Below are positions 25,380 through 34,270 of a stretch of 64,000 nucleotides of DNA, one piece after another. Position numbers and translations under genes: made by a program. Positions within the stretch are counted from its first letter, which is position 1, and every line of letters starts with the position of its first letter. The notes beneath the pieces are model-generated. The model was not told where the DNA came from and ran no database searches. It saw only the letters and a list, made by a program, of their open reading frames with translations. Origin of the DNA: Leptolinea sp. UBA5203 (GTDB taxonomy: Bacteria > Chloroflexota > Anaerolineae > Anaerolineales > Anaerolineaceae); NCBI GenBank assembly GCA_002412765.1, contig DHVR01000003.1, forward strand, positions 62,001 to 126,000. Reading direction: 5' to 3'.

Positions 25380-26800
25380 AATCAGCCTTGCTTGCCATGA
25401 AACCCGCCTTAATTGTCGCTTATCGTGAAATCCGGGATCAGCTTCGGGATTGGAGAATTATCTTCCCTGTTTTGGGTTTGACGATATTCTTTCCATTTTT
25501 GATGAATTTCACTGCCGCACAGATGATGGGATTTGCTCAAAAATACGGCGCTGTGATTGTTGGGGAACGCATGATCCCCTTCTTCCTGATGATTGTGGGA
25601 TTTTTCCCGATTAGTGTCTCCCTGGTGATAGCATTGGACTCCTTTGTGGGTGAAAAAGAGCGCCGCAGTATTGAACCCTTATTAAATACCCCATTGGAAG
25701 ATTGGCAGCTCTATTTGGGAAAACTAATCTCTTCTACGGTGCCCCCGCTGATCTCCAGTTACATCGGCATGGGAGTTTATGCCATTGGGTTGGTCATGAA
25801 AGGCATAGCCTTACCGCCAGCCGGAATTCTTTGGCAAATTATCATCCTGACCACGGTTCAAGCCTTTATGATGGTTGCTGGTGCTGTAGTAGTTTCATCC
25901 CATGCCACCTCTGTACGAGCTGCCAATTTATTAGCCAGTTTCATCGTTATCCCCTCTGCGCTTCTTATTCAAGGTGAAAGTGTGCTGATGTTTTGGGGCA
26001 CCAATGCCTCCTTGTGGTGGGTTGTTTTTGGATTATTAGTCCTCTCTATTTTACTGATTCGGGTGGGCCTTTCTCATTTCCAACGCGAAGAATTATTAGG
26101 GAAAGAAATTGATGTTCTCAATATTCGTTGGGGCTGGCGCGTGTTTGTGGATGGATTCACGGCTGGGAAGAAAACTGTTTTTTCATGGTACAAATTAGCC
26201 GTAACAGATTCATTGAAGAAAATTCGTATGCCTTTTCTGCTGACTTTAGGGCTGTTATGTGTCAGCCTGTGGATTGGACATAGTCAGATTGAGTCGTTTC
26301 CAATTAAACTGCCTTCCTCAACAGTGGCGGGTATCCCTGCCCAGGTTGAGCGATTACTGGAAGTATGGCCCATGTACACTTTGCAGCCTGTGATGGGGAT
26401 TTTCATGCAAAATATAAGGGTGGTATTTGTTGGCTTGATTTTGGGTTTGTTTTCCATGGGCGTATTAGGCATGTTACCGGTGATTGTCACCATGGGGGTA
26501 ACCGGTTATTTGGGTGCCGTCCTGGCCATGAATGGTATCCCTTTAACTTATTATCTCTTATTTTTACTTCCACACGGCATCTTTGAAATTCCGGCTTTGT
26601 TGCTTTCCACTGCGGCTGTCCTGCGGATTGGTGCGCTGATCGCTTCCCCTGCATCCGGAAAGACGATTGGCGAAGTTGTTTTATATGGCATTGGCGAATG
26701 GTGCCGATTGTTGATTGGCGTCATCCTTCCACTCCTAATTGTGGCTGCCATGGTTGAAGTTTGGATTACACCCCAGATTATTTATTTTCTGACCCGATAG
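25376..26800 (+). CDS. ABC-2 permease fused to a SpoIIM-like membrane domain
   Basis: This 474-aa membrane protein has two parts. Residues 1 to about 235 are an ABC-2 type permease: FVGEKERRSIEPLLNTPLEDWQLYLGKL carries the conserved EKE-x-x-T-x-E-x-L-L-x-x-P loop in slightly altered form. Residues about 270-474 resemble the SpoIIM (DUF95) family: MGIFMQNIRVVFVGLILGLF, then LLPHGIFEIPALLLSTAAVL with the conserved HG-x-x-E-x-P motif. SpoIIM is known from sporulation septum remodelling, yet no sporulation genes are seen. The fusion suggests that the SpoIIM part modulates export or membrane curvature; that is inference. Confidence 0.82.
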   Translation: MKSALLAMKPALIVAYREIRDQLRDWRIIFPVLGLTIFFPFLMNFTAAQMMGFAQKYGAVIVGERMIPFFLMIVGFFPISVSLVIALDSFVGEKERRSIEPLLNTPLEDWQLYLGKLISSTVPPLISSYIGMGVYAIGLVMKGIALPPAGILWQIIILTTVQAFMMVAGAVVVSSHATSVRAANLLASFIVIPSALLIQGESVLMFWGTNASLWWVVFGLLVLSILLIRVGLSHFQREELLGKEIDVLNIRWGWRVFVDGFTAGKKTVFSWYKLAVTDSLKKIRMPFLLTLGLLCVSLWIGHSQIESFPIKLPSSTVAGIPAQVERLLEVWPMYTLQPVMGIFMQNIRVVFVGLILGLFSMGVLGMLPVIVTMGVTGYLGAVLAMNGIPLTYYLLFLLPHGIFEIPALLLSTAAVLRIGALIASPASGKTIGEVVLYGIGEWCRLLIGVILPLLIVAAMVEVWITPQIIYFLTR

Positions 26801-26810
26801 CGGAGGCAGG

Positions 26811-27566
26811 ATGGGTAAAATCATCATTTTGGGTAGTGCACATGCAGTTGCGGATGTAGAGCAGGATAATTCCCATCTTTTCATCCAGGCCGGACAAAGA
26901 AATATTCTCATTGATACCGGCAGCAATCCCATGCGGTCGCTTCCAGCCAATGGTGTTGGCCCCAATTCCATCACTGATATTTTGATAACCCATTTCCATC
27001 CGGATCATGTTAGTGGTTTGCCTTTAATGCTGATGGATTTATGGTTAATCGGCCGCAGAGAACCCATGGCCATTTATGCCAATATCCATGCGCTTTCCCG
27101 GATTGAAAAAATGATGGACTTGTTTGATTGGAAAAAATGGCCGAACTTCTACCCGATTGCTTTCCATGAAATCCCTGAAAAAGAAATGCACCTGGCCATC
27201 GCGGATGCCGATGTGGAGCTTTATACTTCTCCTGTCCGGCATCTCATTCCAACAGTTGGTATAAGGGTGGAGTTTTTACCCCAGCACAGGGTCATGGCTT
27301 ATTCCTGCGATACCGAACCGTGTCAGGCCATGGTCAAACTAGCCAAGGACGCTGACATCCTTATCCATGAAGCTTCCGGAGCCCTTAAAGGCCATACTTC
27401 TGCAGCCCAGGCTGCCCAAATCGCGGCGGAAGCCTGTGCAGAACGGCTGATGTATATTCATTATCCAACAGACAATGAATTAGTCTTTTCCATGCTGGAA
27501 GATGGCAAAAAATTCTTTAATGCCCCCATTGAATTGGCCAAAGATAAACAGGTAATATTTATTTAA
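26811..27566 (+). CDS. Metallo-beta-lactamase-fold hydrolase, RNase Z-like
   Basis: A 251-aa hydrolase of the metallo-beta-lactamase superfamily. Zinc ligands are visible: HFHPDH (near residue 60), a later His in VRHLIP, an Asp in AYSCDTEP, and a His in IHYPTD. The acidic and His pattern SGLP after HPDH and the SCDTEPCQAMVKLAKDAD segment resemble tRNase Z and related phosphodiesterases. True tRNase Z usually has a longer exosite arm, absent here, so it may act on another phosphodiester. CGGAGGCAGG precedes the ATG. It follows the ABC permease by 10 bases. Confidence 0.85.
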   Translation: MGKIIILGSAHAVADVEQDNSHLFIQAGQRNILIDTGSNPMRSLPANGVGPNSITDILITHFHPDHVSGLPLMLMDLWLIGRREPMAIYANIHALSRIEKMMDLFDWKKWPNFYPIAFHEIPEKEMHLAIADADVELYTSPVRHLIPTVGIRVEFLPQHRVMAYSCDTEPCQAMVKLAKDADILIHEASGALKGHTSAAQAAQIAAEACAERLMYIHYPTDNELVFSMLEDGKKFFNAPIELAKDKQVIFI

Positions 27567-27601
27567 ATCTTTAAAAGAGATAAACCGCTTTTAGTTCACC
27601 C

Positions 27602-28105
27602 TTACCAGCCTTTCAGGTAAGTAATCCATTCCGTATTAAGGTCCATATGGCGACTAAAAATATACTCGATACTGTTAGGCGGGACCAGTTCCCGCCTGAT
27701 TAATTGCATGTTGGTTTCTTCCAGCATTTTCCCGCCCTTGCGATGGTTGCAATTGGAGCAGGCGGTGACCACATTTTCCCAGGTATCAGCCCCACCTTTG
27801 CTCTTCGGAATAATATGATCCAGGGTCAGATGTTTGGAGGGGGTACCGCAATATTGACAGGTGTATTTATCGCGCCTGAAGATTTCTCCGCGGCTGAAAG
27901 CGATGGACGGTCTGGGGCGGCGAATCATATGCTGAAGACGGATTACAGAGGGGAGGGGAAAAGATGCGCTGGCGGTATGGATGGTGCCTCGCCCATTTTC
28001 AAGCATGGTGGCTTTCTCGGACAAAATTAGACTTATCGCCCGACGATAATTGCAAATATTGATGGGTTCGTAATTGGCGTTCAACACCAAAACAGCAGCT
28101 GACAT
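27602..28105 (-). CDS. HNH endonuclease-domain protein
   Basis: The 167-aa protein carries an HNH nuclease fold within a zinc ribbon: CQYCG (about residue 83), then LTLDHIIPKSKGG (the H of the HNH pair), ENVVTACSNCNHRKGG with the second CxxC. The N-terminal 70 residues (VLVLNANYEPINICNYRRAI) are highly characteristic of a widespread single-copy HNH family found across bacteria, unlike toxin or intron-borne HNH. Its role is not established. It stands alone on this strand, convergent with the hydrolase gene and divergent from the epimerase gene. Confidence 0.9.
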   Translation of the reverse strand: MSAAVLVLNANYEPINICNYRRAISLILSEKATMLENGRGTIHTASASFPLPSVIRLQHMIRRPRPSIAFSRGEIFRRDKYTCQYCGTPSKHLTLDHIIPKSKGGADTWENVVTACSNCNHRKGGKMLEETNMQLIRRELVPPNSIEYIFSRHMDLNTEWITYLKGW

Positions 28106-28237
28106 ACTATCAATTATCCTAATACTGTATAGTATAAACAGCGATCTTTAAAAATTCATTAACAAAATGAACCAAAACTTATTCTTTATTATATCCAGAA
28201 TGTTAATTGTTGGTTAATCAAGCATGGAGAAAAGCTG

Positions 28238-29140
28238 ATGAAAATTCTTATCACGGGCGGAACGGGTTTACTGGGTCAGGAAATTATTTATGACACCTTA
28301 TTTAAAGATGATGAATTTACCATTCTCAGTCGGGACGACAGGGGTGAGGATGATGACCCGAGGATTAAGGTTCGGCGCTGGACTACGGTTGGATTGGATG
28401 GCTGGGAGAAGGTATTGGAAGGGCAGGATGCGGTCATTCATCTGGCTGGCCAGAATATTGGTGCCGGGCTGTGGACGCCTGCAAGAAAACAGCAGATTTT
28501 GGAAAGCCGGGTAAAATCCGGAAAAATTCTGCAGCAAGCCATCCTGGCTATGAAAACACCACCGCCAATTTTTATTCAGGCTTCGGCGGTTGGGTTTTAC
28601 GGCTCCAGGGGAGATGAATCTTTGAATGAAACATCCACCAGAGGAGAAGGTTTTCTGAGTGATGTCTGTGCAGCCTGGGAGCAATCTACAGCCGATCTGG
28701 AGGCCGCAGGTGTGCGACGGGTCATTCTGCGCACAGGGGTTGTTTTAACCCCACAGGGCGGCATTCTGCCCCGTCTGATGCTGCCTATCAATATGTTTGT
28801 GGGCGGGAATCTGGGGAGTGGACGGCAATACCTGCCCTGGCTGCATATCGATGATTTTCCAGCTATCGTTCACAGTCTGATTAAGAACCCAGATGCCAAC
28901 GGAACCTTCAATGTTTGCGCCCCTCAAGCTGCGCAATTTGAAGAATTCGGCAAAATTCTGGCAAAATTGGTTTCGCGTCCCTATTGGCTGCCCGTGCCGG
29001 CTTTTGCCATCCGCATGATCTTGGGGGAAATGAGTGCCCTGGTTCTTGACAGCCAGAATGTTGCTCCGGAGCGATTATTGGAGATGGGCTATGATTTTAA
29101 GTGGAAAAATCTATCGGATGCTATTCATTCCTTCGTGTAG
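28238..29140 (+). CDS. NAD(P)-binding epimerase, TIGR01777/YfcH family
   Basis: A 300-aa Rossmann-fold protein of the atypical SDR39U group. The nucleotide loop GGTGLLGQEI is at about residues 7-16, followed by the conserved AVIHLAGQNIG and SAVGFYGSRGDE, and at the end the substrate region PWLHIDDF and NVCAPQAAQFEEFGKILA. Members are called nucleoside-diphosphate-sugar epimerases or YfcH, but the substrate is unknown. It precedes tyrS; a short gap of about 95 bases separates them. Confidence 0.92.
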   Translation: MKILITGGTGLLGQEIIYDTLFKDDEFTILSRDDRGEDDDPRIKVRRWTTVGLDGWEKVLEGQDAVIHLAGQNIGAGLWTPARKQQILESRVKSGKILQQAILAMKTPPPIFIQASAVGFYGSRGDESLNETSTRGEGFLSDVCAAWEQSTADLEAAGVRRVILRTGVVLTPQGGILPRLMLPINMFVGGNLGSGRQYLPWLHIDDFPAIVHSLIKNPDANGTFNVCAPQAAQFEEFGKILAKLVSRPYWLPVPAFAIRMILGEMSALVLDSQNVAPERLLEMGYDFKWKNLSDAIHSFV

Positions 29141-29236
29141 GCGAAAATAATGCAATAGTTCCCTGATTTGGAAGATCATGTTAAAATTGGGGAATCTTTT
29201 CGGTTTATTTACGCCGTGATTCCAATGGAGGACCCC

Positions 29237-30448
29237 ATGAATATTGATCAACAAGTAGAATACCTGATGCAGGGTACGGCGTATGGCGATAAAAATCTCG
29301 AAGAAACCATGCGCAACGAGCTGAAAGAACGTTTAATTCTGGCTGAAAAAGAAGGCCGCCCGTTACGTATTTATACCGGCTATGACCCGCGCAAAGCGGA
29401 TTTACATCTGGGTCATACTGTTACCATGCGGAAAATGCGCCAATTCCAGGAATTGGGCCACGAAATTACCTTTCTAATTGGAAATTTTACTTCCTTAATT
29501 GGAGATCCTTCAGATAAGGATGTGCTTCGCCCAAGATTAACAGCAGAAGAAGTGGAAGAGAATGCCCAAACCTACGCCGCTCAGGCTTTTCGTATTCTGG
29601 ACCCGGAAAAGACCAAGATTCGCTATAATGCTGAATGGCTCTCCAAAATCGATTTTGTGCAATTGATCCAACTGGCTTCCAATTTCACTTTGCAGCAGTT
29701 TGTATCCCGCGAAAATTTCCGACAGCGCTGGGATAAAGGCGATCCGATTTACTTGCATGAAACTTTTTACTCGATCATGCAGGCGTACGATGCCTATGCC
29801 TTAAAAACGGATATTCAAATTGGCGGTACGGACCAATTGTTTAATATTGTCACCGCCGGCCGCAAATTGATGACCTACCTGGGCGAGAAGCCAAACATCG
29901 CCATCATTCTGGGTATTTTACCCGGCACCGATGGCGTGGTTAAGATGAGTAAATCTCTGGGCAATCATATTCCAATCAATACCAATGCTGAGGATATGTA
30001 CGGCAAGGTCATGTCCATTCCGGATACGGCCATGGGGCAATTCTTCCGCCTGGTGACCCGCTGGAAACCGGATCAGATTATTGCTTTGGAGAGCGGCGTG
30101 GCTTCTGGTGCAGTCCATCCTCGTGATGCAAAAATGCAGTTATCCCGCGAGGTAGTAGCGACGTTCTACGGTGAAGAGGAGGCCTTGCAGGCGGAAACGG
30201 CCTTTGTCAGTTTATTCCAGAAGAAGGATGTTCCGGATGAAATGCCGGATTTCAGTCTGACTAAAGGCGCTTTGATCATTGATGTGTTGGTGGATAGCGG
30301 GCTGGTTGCCAGCAAAAGCGAAGGCAGGCGCATGATTGAGCAGAAGGGCGTACGCTTGGACGGTGAAGTCTTAACAGATGCGATGGTGGAGTTCCCTCAC
30401 CCCGGGGTCTTGCAGGTGGGTAAAAGACGCTTCATCCGGATTCAATAA
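29237..30448 (+). CDS. tyrS: Tyrosyl-tRNA synthetase
   Basis: TyrRS charges tRNA-Tyr. The 403-aa product has the class I motifs HLGH (57-60, in KADLHLGHTV) and KMSKS (236-240), a GYDPRKADLH region near the start and a C-terminal S4-like RNA-binding part (SEGRRMIEQKGVRLDGE). The start at 29237 is set by GGAGG five bases upstream; an earlier in-frame codon at 29168 would add 23 residues without a ribosome-binding site. It is TyrZ-like in length (about 400 aa). A strong hairpin terminator lies downstream. Confidence 0.95.
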   Translation: MNIDQQVEYLMQGTAYGDKNLEETMRNELKERLILAEKEGRPLRIYTGYDPRKADLHLGHTVTMRKMRQFQELGHEITFLIGNFTSLIGDPSDKDVLRPRLTAEEVEENAQTYAAQAFRILDPEKTKIRYNAEWLSKIDFVQLIQLASNFTLQQFVSRENFRQRWDKGDPIYLHETFYSIMQAYDAYALKTDIQIGGTDQLFNIVTAGRKLMTYLGEKPNIAIILGILPGTDGVVKMSKSLGNHIPINTNAEDMYGKVMSIPDTAMGQFFRLVTRWKPDQIIALESGVASGAVHPRDAKMQLSREVVATFYGEEEALQAETAFVSLFQKKDVPDEMPDFSLTKGALIIDVLVDSGLVASKSEGRRMIEQKGVRLDGEVLTDAMVEFPHPGVLQVGKRRFIRIQ

Positions 30449-30592
30449 ATCCAAGGATTGGGTATCAAAAAGACGTAGTTATAAATTTGATATCCCCCCA
30501 AAACGGCCTGCAAGCGAGTAATTGCAGAGGCAGGGCTCGCCCCTGACCGGGATGGAATAGGCCTTTCATATGCACATGGGCACCCATACAAA
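30449..30592. other. Short intergenic spacer with repeat-like sequence
   Basis: No gene is seen. It contains AAAAAGACGTAG near 30470, also present near 12297, and the small palindrome CAGGG-CTCGC-CCCTG at 30531-30545. The sequence looks like a degenerate copy of a scattered intergenic element. Confidence 0.4.
30531..30545. repeat. Short GC-rich palindrome
   Basis: CAGGG (30531-30535) and CCCTG (30541-30545) flank CTCGC. It shares style, and a nearby AAAAAGACGTAG, with the palindrome at 12306-12329. Confidence 0.35.
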
Positions 30593-30636
30593 TTATAAAA
30601 GAAGGGCACTTTAGGCCGGTCGCCCTTCTTTTATAA
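30593..30636. terminator. Bidirectional terminator between tyrS and the SEDS-PBP gene
   Basis: A perfect 15-bp stem (TTATAAAAGAAGGGC at 30593-30607 with GCCCTTCTTTTATAA at 30622-30636) has a 14-base loop. A- and T-rich arms on both sides suit termination of tyrS on the plus strand and the convergent gene on the minus strand. Confidence 0.88.
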
Positions 30637-30649
30637 ATAAAACCCGTTT

Positions 30650-33277
30650 TTATTTCAAGTTCAAAGCCTTATAAAGAACCTGATCTCCAATTTGCTTTGC
30701 CGTTGTAGGGGAGTTTTCTTCCAACAGGATGACCACCATCAGCGGCATGCCGTTCCAGGTGGGAGTTGTTCCGGATACATACCAGATCACAGGGCCTTCA
30801 TCTCGGGTGCCTTGACCGATGAAGTTCCAAAAATTCCCTTTATTGTCAGCCAGCAACTCGCCTGTATTAATGCTGGACAATTCCTGAACCGGGACAGATT
30901 GATTCTTGGGCAGAATGACCCATCCCTGATGCGGCGTCTCTACGGCATAACTGAGAACTGGGGAGGACAGGGTGCCGGGGTTCGAAAACACACTGGCAGC
31001 CACGGCCATTTGCAGTGGGGTGATTAGAGGTAAATCCGAGATGGCCAAGCGAGCGTTTTTCTCATCCACCAAGAAAGGCGGAAGTTCAGCCTGTGTCAAA
31101 GGAAAATCGGGTACTTCCAGAAAATGAAAGGCGGATAATAGTTTTTGCCATTCATTCTGGCTTACATTCTGTGACAAAGTTGCATATGGGCTCTCACAAC
31201 CTGATTCGAAACTACTAACCCATTGGGATTTATCAGCATTTTGGATTAAGCAAATCTGCTCCGAATCCCCCGGTGATGGGATGTAATTATTTTGGGAGGA
31301 TAACCATGTATACAGGAAAGGATTTATCGCTGATCCCGGCGGATAGAGTCCGTGGACTGCACGATTGATCAAGGGCAAATTGGGATCATTAAATTGCTCT
31401 GAAATGGCTAAAACCAGATCGCCATTCTCGGATTCGACGTAAGGAAATGACGAAAGGGCCAGAACTTCGCCGTTGATGGGATTCATCAGAATGACCGCTC
31501 CGGTGTGACCCTTCAATAAGTCATCGGTATAATTTTGAATATCTAGATCAATGGTCAGACGGATGTTTAGTCCCTTAGGATGCTGGCTATACAATAATTG
31601 ATGCCAAAAGATTTCCGAACTGCGGTTGGCTGTCATACCGCGAAGATAATTGTTTAAACTGGATTCAAGATTGGATTGTCCATAAGCCAAATTTGAATAT
31701 CCAGTCAATTGGATCAAGGCAGGACTGGTCAATTGCCGCTCTAGGTTTCCTGGCTGACCTACGGTTTCGACCAATACTTTATGATTGCGGTCCAGTATAT
31801 TGCCGCGTGGAACATACGAATCTGCCATGGCATTTCTTGGATTATCGGCTCGTTGAACTAAACTTTGAGCCTGCAAGACTCCCCAGCGCAGGGTAACCAT
31901 CCAGAGAACACTCAGTAGGATTAATAAGCCGGATTCTACAATGAGCGTAGAACGGACAGACAGCTGTGCAGGTTTGGTTAGGATGGTTTGATTGGCATCA
32001 ATATGCATCCAGATCAATAACGCGAACATGGAACTCAACAAGGATGATCCGCCATAGGAGACAAAGGGCAAGGTAACACCGGTCAGGGGGAATAAGCGTA
32101 AATTTCCGCCCATGATTAAGAGACTTTGCACCACCAGATAGACGATTAATCCGGCTGCCAGCATTTTTTGATATTGGCTCGAGGCACTCAGGGCAATTTT
32201 AATCACCCGATGCAGCAAGACCATAAAGAGCACAATCATTACTGTGCCGCCGATTACCCCGGTTTCTTCCAGAATGGATGAGAAAATAAAATCTGAATGG
32301 GCTATGGGCACAAATGAGGGGTTACCGATTCCTGGGCCGGAGCCAAAAATTCCACCCGAAGCTGCGGAGATTAAAGATTGAATAAGTTGAAATCCTGAAT
32401 TGGCTGCGTCCTGCCAGGGATTGACCCAGGCGGATAAGCGCAGGCGGATGACGCTGAAAAGGGTGTATCCTGCCAGAATGGCAGCTCCCATGGCAATGCC
32501 GCCAAAAATAAGCATCCTGCGTTTCTGGGTCGCCATATAAAGAAAGAGGACATATACCAGCAAGATAATGGATGCAGTTCCCAAATCACGCTGATAGACC
32601 AGGATTCCGCTGGCAATGCCAATGATAAAAAGAGTGGGCAATAAAAGACGCGCATTGGTCAAATTTGAGGAAGAAAAGCCGGAGAGATAAGCGGCCAAAT
32701 AAACAATAACCAGGACTTTTAAAATTTCTGATGGTTGAAAATACAATCCATAACCGCCCAACCATAATTCTGGGCCAATACCTCCCGGATAGGTCCCGAA
32801 AATGAGGGTCAGAGCCATCAGGAAGATTCCCAGGGTGATCCAGACATATTTATAACGATATAAGGTCTGGAGGAGCTGCTTCCACCCCAACCCGAAATGG
32901 ATTAAGAGGATTCCCAAAACCATCCAAATGGTTTGGCGCAGTCCGAAATAGATAGAGATGCGGTATATGCTTAACAGTCCCCATCCGATCAGAAGCGCCA
33001 CAATGGGCAGAATTAACGGGTCAGCTTTGATTTCTATTTTGACCAATTTTCGGTAGATCATGGAAAAGCCGAAACCCCAAAACAGCAAACCAATCCAATG
33101 GGTCCACAGGTAAGAAACCTGCCAGGAATGCTGGCGGACGGCTGGGGAGAGGGTTAGAATCACCGAGTAGCAGGTCAGGAAAGCCGTGGCGAGGCGAAAC
33201 AAAATACTTTGGGTGTGATTTGTCTCACCGGGTTTTGTAGGGAACAAAAATCGGAACATATTAAAGGTATTTCTCAA
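30650..33277 (-). CDS. RodA/FtsW (SEDS) glycan polymerase fused to a degenerate PBP transpeptidase domain
   Basis: This 875-aa protein joins two enzymes that are usually separate partners in cell-wall synthesis. Residues 1 to about 430 form a SEDS polytopic domain with LWLGGYGLYFQPSEILK and FVPIAHSDFIFSSILEETG; Asp329 matches the essential SEDS Asp, so glycosyltransferase activity seems intact. One membrane helix (about 445-465) leads to a class-B PBP-like region (about 485-875, YVPRGNILDRN). There the SxxK motif is S649-AI-N652, lacking Lys, and the KTG region reads GQGT (821-824); an SQN remains at 702-704. Transpeptidation is thus unlikely. The gene overlaps mtnP by 17 bases. Confidence 0.9.
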   Translation of the reverse strand: MRNTFNMFRFLFPTKPGETNHTQSILFRLATAFLTCYSVILTLSPAVRQHSWQVSYLWTHWIGLLFWGFGFSMIYRKLVKIEIKADPLILPIVALLIGWGLLSIYRISIYFGLRQTIWMVLGILLIHFGLGWKQLLQTLYRYKYVWITLGIFLMALTLIFGTYPGGIGPELWLGGYGLYFQPSEILKVLVIVYLAAYLSGFSSSNLTNARLLLPTLFIIGIASGILVYQRDLGTASIILLVYVLFLYMATQKRRMLIFGGIAMGAAILAGYTLFSVIRLRLSAWVNPWQDAANSGFQLIQSLISAASGGIFGSGPGIGNPSFVPIAHSDFIFSSILEETGVIGGTVMIVLFMVLLHRVIKIALSASSQYQKMLAAGLIVYLVVQSLLIMGGNLRLFPLTGVTLPFVSYGGSSLLSSMFALLIWMHIDANQTILTKPAQLSVRSTLIVESGLLILLSVLWMVTLRWGVLQAQSLVQRADNPRNAMADSYVPRGNILDRNHKVLVETVGQPGNLERQLTSPALIQLTGYSNLAYGQSNLESSLNNYLRGMTANRSSEIFWHQLLYSQHPKGLNIRLTIDLDIQNYTDDLLKGHTGAVILMNPINGEVLALSSFPYVESENGDLVLAISEQFNDPNLPLINRAVHGLYPPGSAINPFLYTWLSSQNNYIPSPGDSEQICLIQNADKSQWVSSFESGCESPYATLSQNVSQNEWQKLLSAFHFLEVPDFPLTQAELPPFLVDEKNARLAISDLPLITPLQMAVAASVFSNPGTLSSPVLSYAVETPHQGWVILPKNQSVPVQELSSINTGELLADNKGNFWNFIGQGTRDEGPVIWYVSGTTPTWNGMPLMVVILLEENSPTTAKQIGDQVLYKALNLK

Positions 33278-34142
33278 TGAAGATGGAGGCTTTATCGGCT
33301 GCCGATTTTTGGATCGCCGTTTTCTGTGTCAGCAAGGCATCTGCCAGAGCATGGCTGCATGCACATTCCTGGGATTCATCCAGCATGGCTAATAAGGTTC
33401 GGATGGATTCTTGCGCCAGGCGTGTATTTTTTTGCAGGGTTTTAATGACCATCTCCACACTGACCGTTTCTTCTGAAACATGCCATACATCATAATCGGT
33501 GACATGGGCGATGATGGTGTAGCAAATTTCCGCTTCCCTGGCTAAAAAGGCTTCCGGGCAGGCAGTCATCCCAATAATCGAGATACCCCAGGTACGGAAA
33601 AGATTCGATTCTGCTTTGGTGGAGAAGCGCGGCCCTTCAATGGTGATCAGGCTGCCGGTGCGGTGCAATCTGGCATGATGCTGGCTGTCATGAATTGTCA
33701 TATTCATGGCTTCACAAACAGTTTTGTGTAAGTTCGGGCAAAAGGGATCTGCTGATCCAATATGGACCACAAGGCCTTCTTCAAAAAAACTACTTTGCCG
33801 TTTCTTAGTGAAATCCAATAGTTGGTCGGGGATGACGATATCGCCGGGTTTGTAATCCTCGCGCAGAGAACCACAGGCGCTGATACTGATTATCTTTTTT
33901 ACCCCAATACTTTTCAGGGCATAGATGTTTGCCCGATAATTTATTTGAGTAGGGGAAACCACATGACCAAACCCATGCCGGGCAAGGAATGCAATTTCTT
34001 TACCATCCAGTGTGCCCCGCATGATGGGTGAGCTTGGACTACCATAAGGGGTTTCTATTTCTTGCAGCTCAGTTTCTTTTAGCGCGTCCATTTCGTATAA
34101 CCCGGACCCGCCAATAACAGCCAAGATAGGATCTTTTCTCAT
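33261..34142 (-). CDS. mtnP: S-methyl-5'-thioadenosine phosphorylase
   Basis: It phosphorolyses 5'-methylthioadenosine to adenine and 5-methylthioribose 1-phosphate, in methionine salvage. The 293-aa product shows the PNP/MTAP family motifs: VIGGSGLYEMD, FLARHGFGHVVSPTQINYRA, SACGSLREDYKPGDIV, TIEGPRFSTKAES, and TDYDVWH. The start is set by AAGGAGAAACC; a longer in-frame version would begin in a region without a ribosome-binding site. It lies upstream of the SEDS-PBP gene on the same strand and overlaps it, so the two are co-transcribed. Other methionine-salvage genes are not seen here. Confidence 0.93.
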   Translation of the reverse strand: MRKDPILAVIGGSGLYEMDALKETELQEIETPYGSPSSPIMRGTLDGKEIAFLARHGFGHVVSPTQINYRANIYALKSIGVKKIISISACGSLREDYKPGDIVIPDQLLDFTKKRQSSFFEEGLVVHIGSADPFCPNLHKTVCEAMNMTIHDSQHHARLHRTGSLITIEGPRFSTKAESNLFRTWGISIIGMTACPEAFLAREAEICYTIIAHVTDYDVWHVSEETVSVEMVIKTLQKNTRLAQESIRTLLAMLDESQECACSHALADALLTQKTAIQKSAADKASIFIEKYL

Positions 34143-34270
34143 GGTTTCTCCTTCTGATCTGGGATCATGCCAGCTTACCATATACTTGAAGTATCTTTAT
34201 TTTAACCGCTTTTTCAGTTGGAATAAGGGTTGTTGAAGTACAATATATCATACTTTATTAAGGTGTGACT

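Noticed and set aside
27567..27601. Terminator between the convergent hydrolase and HNH genes
   Set aside because: CTTTTA and AAAAG stretches are present but form no stable GC-containing stem.
27602..28105. HNH protein as part of a mobile intron or toxin system
   Set aside because: It matches a single-copy housekeeping-type HNH family, with no immunity gene or intron structure around it.
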